In this document: one piece after another, positions 58,495 to 64,000 of the stretch
Layout: the number at the start of each line of letters is the position of its first letter
Position numbering within the stretch: position 1 is the first letter of the stretch
Source of the DNA: CAZNPU01 sp964575335
GTDB lineage: Bacteria; Planctomycetota; Phycisphaerae; Phycisphaerales; SM1A02
Direction of reading: 5' to 3'
Assembly: GCA_964575335.1 (NCBI GenBank)
Contig: CAZNPU010000001.1
Location: forward strand, 248,001 to 312,000
Length of the DNA: 64,000 nucleotides
Translations under genes and position numbers: made by a program
The notes under the pieces: generated by a model
What the model saw: the letters and a program-made list of their open reading frames with translations, nothing else
Database searches by the model: none
What the model was told of the DNA's origin: nothing

Positions 58495-61362
58495 CTATCT
58501 GTCTACCTGCCTGCCTACTGTGGGAGCAAAGAGTCGATCGATTCCGGTCTTCATGCGCAGCAGCGTGCCGAATTGATTGATGTTGATGACCAGGCTGCCG
58601 ATTTCCTGAGCTTGCGGTCCCTGCCTGCCCCTGCCCCGCAATTCAATCCTGCACAACACTTCCTCGCCGCGTCGTTCGAAGTCTATCCGGAGCATGGAGT
58701 ATTCAAAGTCGGTCAATGCCGCGACGATGCGATCCTTCACCTCGGCCAACTGTGCGTCGCCGGCAAATTGCGGGTCAGCGTCCTCAAGCAGGCGGCCCAG
58801 CGCTTCAGCGTCGCGAACCTGCAGCACGCCCGATTCCGGCTGCGTCACCAATATGCCGTTGACGATGCGCAGCGGGTTCTGTGCAGACGGCTCAAGCACA
58901 ACCACCAGCAGGCCGCGCAGCCGCCCTGTGCCTCGGGCGCGATCATCGGTCAGTTGCGATAGCCACCGGTCAAGATCGAGGTTCTCACAATAAATGGTGG
59001 CGGTGATGTGCGGCTGGGCTGGGTCGAACCGAAACGCGCTGGCGTGAAAGCTGCCGCGATCGGTCAGTGTCCACACAAGCTGCTCGACAAACACCGAGTC
59101 TGCGCGCTCAATGCGAAACTGCACCACGCCTTCAGAAAGTTCAAGCTCGCCCACCCGGGCGCGGGCGATTTCAATACGCTGCGAAGCGGGCGTTGAAAGC
59201 GGCGAGAAGTTGTCGATGATGATCGACGCCTCAGCATCCTCAATGACAAGCGGCAGGTCGCGGCCGGCCAGTCGCGCGTTTTCGGCGCGAATGTGAATCA
59301 GCGGCTTGATCTCATCGCCATCCATCTCAATGTGAGCGTCAAGCGAGAACCGGCCCGCAGCCTGGTAGTTTTGAAGCGCAGGAATCAGCCCGTGCAGTTC
59401 TTCAAAATTCGCAATGGTCGTTTCCGGAATGTTCGCGCTCACCTGGGCTCGCGGGCGATCGCCTGCAAAAGTCAGCCACGCGTCGGCGGTCAGCGTTGCA
59501 CTGGTCATCACCGGCCAGCGGGCGTGCGCATCAATGCGGCCGTTCGTGAACCCGACTGTTCCCGCAGGCCCCGGCAGTTGTGCATCGCGCCACTGCACCG
59601 TCTGAACTGCGAATTCGCCAGTGCGATGCGCCTGGATATTCTGCTGCAATGGAATCGATGCGCTGATGCCTTTGAGTGCGAGATCCAGCTTGTCATCAAA
59701 GACAGCAGCGTTGTGCGTGGCGAATGTCGCATCAATCGAAAGCGGCTGCGTGGCTGCGCGTGTGATTGATGCGTCTGCTGACCATTGTGGCATGGTGATG
59801 CGCATGTCGTTGCTGTCAAAGGACAGCGCCGCCAGCGATCGCATTCCAATATTCAGGTCAAGCGACGCCGGAGTGCTGAAAGTCATCCGCAGAGCGGGCA
59901 GGGTGCTGTCGCGAGCCGTAATTGCTGATTGCATGGGTGCGCTTTGGATCAAGTAGTGTTGTTGCGATGACCCATCCGGCTGGTGCTGCTGCATGAGGCG
60001 AACCGATCTGGCCTGTACCGTGCTCTCATCGCCGATCCACACGCGCAGCTCGTCGGCGCTCGCTTCAGCTGACAGATGCAATGTGCCGGCAAGCTCATCC
60101 AGATAAAGCGCACGCGAAGCCATCGCCACATCGTGCTGAGCAAGTTGAACTTCAATGTGCGGCAGATGCGCAACCCAGGCAGAGTCTGCTTCACGCTGCA
60201 AAAGCAGGTGACCCGTTGCATGTGATGCATCGTGCGATGTCAGTGCAACATCTGCTGCGTGCAATGGCGCCCTGAGCAGTTGAGCCAAATCGCCCTGAAC
60301 CTGCCACTGAAACGTTGCAGCAGCGCCGGGGTGGTCCATGATCACCGTGATCAGTTCATCAATGCTGCCATCGAGCCGGCGAAGCTGCAGCGCATCGTCG
60401 CCATATGACGCAGAGGCGGTGAACATTGGCCCGTGATCGCTCGGAGCAATGACAAGATGAATGTCGTCGATCACATGCTCGCCGACGCGAAGCTGCTGCA
60501 CGTGCGCTTCGCCTTCAAGCTGCAGAAGCTGCTGCGGATCGGCGGTGTTGAGCGTGCCGCGCATGCTCACGGTCACGGTGCGGCCTTCTGCAAGATATTC
60601 GCCGATCGGCATACGGATGTGATCCCATTGCATGTGCATGTGCGCCGTCAGCGAGGTGCGGGCTGCTGCGCCATGTTCGTTCACGACCGCGCCATGCACG
60701 CGAACGCGATTAGCGGTGTCTTCTGCGCCGTCTTCCTCATTGGGCATGATGCTGAAATCAAATTGCGTTTCGTCAGATGCATTCTGCACGCGGCCGACCA
60801 GATGCAGCGGCTGATTGAAGATCGATATCGCAAGATCAAAGAGAAACTGCCCCTGATCGCGCTGCCGCACGATCCCACTGAGCGGATAACGGCACACCTC
60901 TCCGTCCAGATCGACAGCCAGCGTGGATGCCTGCACGCGCAACATGTCAAACGGAACCGCAGCGATTTCGTGTGCAGCGTTATCGAACGCTGGAAACCCC
61001 CAATCGATTTCACCATCGACAACCCGCACGCGCCACTCGGCTCCGATCAGTTCAATCGTGCGCAGCCGCTGCTGCTGCAGCGAAGCGAGGTCGTATTCAA
61101 GCAGCGCGGTGTCGGCGCGCAGCCACCAGTTGGGCGAGCCAAGCTCAAGCGCATCAAGCCGCAGACCGCGCGGCCAGAGTGCAGCAACATTGAATGTTGC
61201 ATGCCCATCCCCCAGTTGCGCGAGGCTTCGTCCAACCCGGACGCGAACGGACCAGGGCAGCAGCAGCCAATACGCCAGCATGGTGAGCATCGCTGCGCCG
61301 GCTGCGGCCAGCAGAATCCGATACAGGATGCGCCTTGCTCGCTGCGTACGCATGGTCATCAT
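58495..61362 (-). CDS. YdbH-like AsmA-family intermembrane phospholipid transport protein
   Basis: About 955 residues. A basic N terminus and one transmembrane helix (ILLAAAGAAMLTMLAYWLLLPW) are followed by a very long periplasmic region of beta-rich repeats and the YdbH-type C terminus (RLRGLLVVVLEPS, then FEYSMLRIDFERRGEEVLCRIELRGRG). YdbH, TamB and YhdP are the redundant phospholipid carriers between inner and outer membranes in E. coli. The gene order ydbH-ynbE-ydbL is what identifies this diverged protein. The sequence alone would only suggest an AsmA-like protein. The start is one of three close ATG codons (61362, 61359, 61353), none with a clear ribosome binding site. Confidence 0.75.
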   Translation of the reverse strand: MMTMRTQRARRILYRILLAAAGAAMLTMLAYWLLLPWSVRVRVGRSLAQLGDGHATFNVAALWPRGLRLDALELGSPNWWLRADTALLEYDLASLQQQRLRTIELIGAEWRVRVVDGEIDWGFPAFDNAAHEIAAVPFDMLRVQASTLAVDLDGEVCRYPLSGIVRQRDQGQFLFDLAISIFNQPLHLVGRVQNASDETQFDFSIMPNEEDGAEDTANRVRVHGAVVNEHGAAARTSLTAHMHMQWDHIRMPIGEYLAEGRTVTVSMRGTLNTADPQQLLQLEGEAHVQQLRVGEHVIDDIHLVIAPSDHGPMFTASASYGDDALQLRRLDGSIDELITVIMDHPGAAATFQWQVQGDLAQLLRAPLHAADVALTSHDASHATGHLLLQREADSAWVAHLPHIEVQLAQHDVAMASRALYLDELAGTLHLSAEASADELRVWIGDESTVQARSVRLMQQHQPDGSSQQHYLIQSAPMQSAITARDSTLPALRMTFSTPASLDLNIGMRSLAALSFDSNDMRITMPQWSADASITRAATQPLSIDATFATHNAAVFDDKLDLALKGISASIPLQQNIQAHRTGEFAVQTVQWRDAQLPGPAGTVGFTNGRIDAHARWPVMTSATLTADAWLTFAGDRPRAQVSANIPETTIANFEELHGLIPALQNYQAAGRFSLDAHIEMDGDEIKPLIHIRAENARLAGRDLPLVIEDAEASIIIDNFSPLSTPASQRIEIARARVGELELSEGVVQFRIERADSVFVEQLVWTLTDRGSFHASAFRFDPAQPHITATIYCENLDLDRWLSQLTDDRARGTGRLRGLLVVVLEPSAQNPLRIVNGILVTQPESGVLQVRDAEALGRLLEDADPQFAGDAQLAEVKDRIVAALTDFEYSMLRIDFERRGEEVLCRIELRGRGRQGPQAQEIGSLVININQFGTLLRMKTGIDRLFAPTVGRQVDR

Positions 61363-61744
61363 GTGACAATAGACACGCTGCACGCAGCGGCATTCATCCG
61401 ATCGAGCTGCGAGCGAGTAGGATCGGCAACGGTAGGGCTGCGAAACAGACACATGACGACCGGCGTCAGCAGTGAGAGCGTGCAGCAAAAAGCCGCGGGA
61501 TTTTGGAGGCTGTTTCGGCCTGTGCCCTCATCTTTTCAACCTGATCCGGCTGATGGATGGATATGAATGTTCCGAGAACCTTCTGCAGCAATCAGAAGGC
61601 ACTTAACAATGGAACGTATGCGACATGCGCCATTGTCGTGGCGCTATCGCTTGAGCGATTGTGCGGAGCCTGCATGCATACGGAGATGAGCGCATGAATG
61701 ACGCCTGAAGCGTTCTGCAATCTTCAGCAGCTTATGCTGCGCGG
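61363..61744. other. Intergenic region upstream of the ydbH operon
   Basis: No gene is present. A 7-bp hairpin CCTTCTG/CAGAAGG occurs at 61579-61599 without a uridine run. Promoters for ydbH should lie here, but no clear -35/-10 pair is visible. Confidence 0.45.
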
Positions 61745-62338
61745 TTATTGCTCGTGTTTGGGGCGATAATCGTGCAGCGGCACGCGCGGGCGGTTGGGCT
61801 CAGCTTCGCGCAGCGGCTCGACTTCCTTCATCGTCGCCAGGTAGCGTCTGGCGAGATTCTGATAAACCGCTGTGCCCTGCGTTTTCCATTTGATCTCGTC
61901 ATCGCTCAACTCGCGCAGCGGCTTAGCGGGGATGCCTGCGACCAGCGTGCGCGGCGGCACGATGGTTCCTGCTTTCACAAACGCCATGGCTGCCACGAAA
62001 CTGTCTTCGCCGATTACTGCATCGTCCATCACGATGGCGTTCATGCCGACCATGGCGTTGCGCTTGATCGTGCAACTGTGCAGCACCGCGCCGTGACCGA
62101 TGTGGCCGCCTTCTTCGATAATGACGTCCTTGCCCGGGAAGCAGTGCAGGGTGCAGTTGTCCTGCACATTGGAGCCGGCCTTCATGATCAGCCGTCCGAT
62201 ATCGCCTCGCAGCGATGCGCATGGGCCGACGAGGCAGCCCGGGCCGATGAGACAATCGCCAATGAGCACAGCGGTGGGATGAACGAATGCTGTGGGATCG
62301 ACAACAGGACGCAAACCTTCGTATTCGTAACAGGGCAT
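61745..62338 (-). CDS. Gamma-carbonic-anhydrase-like hexapeptide repeat protein (PaaY/CaiE type)
   Basis: A 197-residue left-handed beta-helix protein. Hexapeptide repeats run from about residue 17 to 125, for example AVLIGDCLIGPGCLVGPCASL and AMVGMNAIVMDDAVIGEDSFV. Metal-binding histidine positions typical of gamma-carbonic anhydrases are seen in TLHCFPG, GGHIGHGAVLHSC. The C-terminal helix (ELSDDEIKWKTQGTAVYQNLARRYL) is characteristic of the PaaY/CaiE/YrdA group. Some members are zinc carbonic anhydrases or thioesterases. The activity here is open. Confidence 0.85.
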   Translation of the reverse strand: MPCYEYEGLRPVVDPTAFVHPTAVLIGDCLIGPGCLVGPCASLRGDIGRLIMKAGSNVQDNCTLHCFPGKDVIIEEGGHIGHGAVLHSCTIKRNAMVGMNAIVMDDAVIGEDSFVAAMAFVKAGTIVPPRTLVAGIPAKPLRELSDDEIKWKTQGTAVYQNLARRYLATMKEVEPLREAEPNRPRVPLHDYRPKHEQ

Positions 62339-62737
62339 GGCGGAAAGGGTAGACGATCAGCGGGCTTGATGAAAGCCGGCGCAACTCAGGACAAACGGGT
62401 AGGAATATTCTCACTCCCGGAACGCCGCCGGAACGCTGCCAGATTATCCTTGGATCGCCGGCTCATCGCAGGCTGCTGGGCGCTGATCGGGAACTCCAGA
62501 GGCTGCGTTTTGGCGAGAATCGCGCCGGCGACTCTCTGTGCAGCGACATCTCTGAGGAAGCTGCGCAAGCGTTTTTCACGCAGGGCGTCAGGCGCATGCC
62601 GCTTGGGGGTACGCTGCAGCTCTGACGCTGCGATTCGTGCAGGAATTCGACCTGCCGGCTCACTATAATCGCATCGAGTTATTGCATCACATCGAGCATT
62701 CTCGACATCGGTCCATCGACACGACAAGGTCAGACCC
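62339..62737. other. Intergenic region between gamma-CA-like gene and hmgA
   Basis: No supported gene is present. A perfect TATAAT at 62664-62669 lies about 70 bases before the hmgA ATG and may be its -10 box. No -35 with normal spacing is seen, so an activator may be needed. AAGG eight bases before ATG 62738 serves as ribosome binding site. Confidence 0.45.
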
Positions 62738-64000
62738 ATGCCCTACTACACCAAACTCGGCCAGCTTCCACCCAAGCGACACATCGTCTTCCGCCGCCCC
62801 GACGGTGCACTGTATTCCGAAGAGGTGTTCGGCACCGAAGGGTTCGTCGGCCCCACCTCCACGCTGTACCACATTCATCCGCCCACGCAGGTGACGGGGT
62901 GGACAACCCTGTATTCCACCAAGCCCGAGTACGTGGAAACCGAAGTCATGCGCATGCGGCATCTCAAGTCGATGGATCGGCAGCCGCAGGGCGATCCCAT
63001 CACCGGCCGGGTGGTGCTGTTCGGCAACGCCGACTGCGAGATGTCGATCTGCGTGCCGGCTGAGCCGATGAACTACCACTACAAGAACGCGATGGGGGAT
63101 GAGTGCATCTTTGTGCACTTCGGCTCGGGCACGGTGTACAGCACCTTCGGCACGCTGAAGTTCAGGCCCAAGGATTACATCATCATTCCCAAGGGCGTGA
63201 CGTATCGCATGGAATTCGACGAGCGCAAAGACAAGGATGCGCCGGCGGACCGGTTCCTTGTGATTGAAACAGCCAACGGATCGCACATTACGCCGCCGCC
63301 GCGGTATCTGTCCAAGCAGACCTCGCAGTTTCTCGAGCATGCGCCGTACTGCGAGCGTGATCTGCGCATTCCTGAGCTGCCGCTGACGTATGACGAGCGG
63401 GGCGAGTTCGAAGTGCGCATCAAGGCGCGCGATTGCGTGCACAGCTACATCTACAGCTATCACCCGCTCGATGTGGTGGGATGGGACGGCTGCTATTACC
63501 CCTACATTTTCAACATTGATGACTTCAGCCCGATCGTGGGCAAGCATCACATGCCCCCGCCGATCCATCAGACGTTCGAAGCGCACAACTTCGTCATCTG
63601 TTCGTTCTGTCCGCGGCCGCTGGATTTCCATCCGCAGGCGATCAAAGTGCCGTACAACCACTCCAACCTCGACAGCGATGAGGTGCTGTACTACGTGGAG
63701 GGCAACTACAAGGCTCGCAAGGGCATCGGAGTCGGCTCGTTCACGCTGCACCCGCAGGGCATCCCGCACGGCCCGCATCCGGGCACGGTGGAAGCCTCGC
63801 TGGACGCTACGCACACCGACGAACTGGCGGTGATGTGCGATACATTCCGACCGCTGTATCCAACCAGGGCGGCGCTGGAGATGGACGACCCGGCCTATCC
63901 AAAGAGCTGGGAAGGCGAACACTTCCCCATGAGCATGGGGCAGCATCAGTCCAACGGCCAGGCCAGAACGCAGGCTGCGGCTGAGCCGAAAAAGATAGAT
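62738..64000 (+). CDS. hmgA: Homogentisate 1,2-dioxygenase, 3' end outside the window
   Basis: 421 codons are visible and open to the right edge, so the stop is not seen. The enzyme cleaves the homogentisate ring to maleylacetoacetate in tyrosine and phenylalanine breakdown, using Fe(II). The expected iron ligands are present: histidine in VPYNHSN, glutamate in DSDEVLYY and histidine in GIPHGPHPG, matching human His335, Glu341 and His371. FVICSFCPRPLDFHP and DVVGWDGCYYPYIFN are family segments. Most of the expected protein is covered, and the tail after SMGQHQSNG looks non-conserved. No other catabolic gene is in the window. Confidence 0.93.
   Translation, partial: MPYYTKLGQLPPKRHIVFRRPDGALYSEEVFGTEGFVGPTSTLYHIHPPTQVTGWTTLYSTKPEYVETEVMRMRHLKSMDRQPQGDPITGRVVLFGNADCEMSICVPAEPMNYHYKNAMGDECIFVHFGSGTVYSTFGTLKFRPKDYIIIPKGVTYRMEFDERKDKDAPADRFLVIETANGSHITPPPRYLSKQTSQFLEHAPYCERDLRIPELPLTYDERGEFEVRIKARDCVHSYIYSYHPLDVVGWDGCYYPYIFNIDDFSPIVGKHHMPPPIHQTFEAHNFVICSFCPRPLDFHPQAIKVPYNHSNLDSDEVLYYVEGNYKARKGIGVGSFTLHPQGIPHGPHPGTVEASLDATHTDELAVMCDTFRPLYPTRAALEMDDPAYPKSWEGEHFPMSMGQHQSNGQARTQAAAEPKKID

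Noticed and set aside
60433..61566. Open frame of 377 codons on the plus strand opposite ydbH
   Set aside because: The minus strand gene completes a recognisable three-gene operon. The plus-strand product shows no domain.
62687..63946. Open frame of 419 codons opposite hmgA
   Set aside because: hmgA on the plus strand has all iron ligands. The antisense product is composition-driven and unlike any family I know.

Overview
This 64 kb window reads as ordinary chromosome from a Gram-negative-type bacterium, most likely a planctomycete of the Phycisphaerae or a close relative. The placement is inference. The pointers are lipid A and outer-membrane genes (lpxI, two porins, a ydbH-ynbE-ydbL set), a prepilin-like protein of the kind abundant in planctomycetes, a ThiD2-ThiE fusion, two protein families I associate with planctomycetes (the UVR-motif protein at 6789 and the 69-residue protein at 19016), and AT-rich 'AAATCTCAAATTT' repeats in an otherwise GC-rich sequence. 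I see no phage, insertion sequence, CRISPR array or rRNA. There is one tRNA (Arg, anticodon TCT).

Layout. 0.2-5.4 kb: lpxI, an acyl lipid desaturase, a small lipoprotein flanked on both sides by AT-rich repeats, a beta-propeller protein and an RluA-type pseudouridine synthase. 5.5-10.8 kb: a primary-like sigma factor, the UVR-motif protein, then ruvX, manC, ruvA and plsC on the minus strand. 11-18 kb: carB, a large DUF2325-like protein and a solitary nuoH. 18-19 kb: a gene-poor kilobase with a candidate minus-strand small RNA. 19-28.5 kb: radA, two related porins (the first with a structured leader), an L,D-transpeptidase, 5-formyl-THF cyclo-ligase and rarA. 28.7-37.4 kb: glmS, thiD2-thiE, a divergent katA/oxyR pair with an OxyR-like operator, dxs and ispA. 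37.5-41 kb: an ExbB/TolQ-like gene followed by a TraB-like protein with a pseudopilin GspG domain inserted in it, and a prepilin. 41-47.5 kb: an OPT transporter, ispG and two paralogous PilZ-receiver-degenerate Hpt proteins. 47.8-57 kb: a TetR regulator, an MFS transporter, topA, miaA, small membrane proteins and an exported amidohydrolase. 57-61.4 kb: tRNA-Arg and a ydbH-ynbE-ydbL operon. 61.7-64 kb: a gamma-carbonic-anhydrase-like protein and hmgA, which runs off the right edge.

The genes combine into several themes: isoprenoid precursors (dxs, ispG, ispA), DNA repair and topology (ruvA, ruvX, radA, rarA, topA), envelope building and lipid transport (lpxI, plsC, glmS, porins, YkuD, YdbH set), and peroxide defence (katA, oxyR).

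The best candidates for something undescribed are the tandem PilZ-REC-pseudo-Hpt proteins, the TraB/GspG chimera next to an ExbB-like channel, the enlarged YnbE and duplicated YdbL, and the small RNA candidate at about 18.2-18.3 kb. All functional claims rest on motif recognition by eye. No database search was run, and many start codons are judgement calls.
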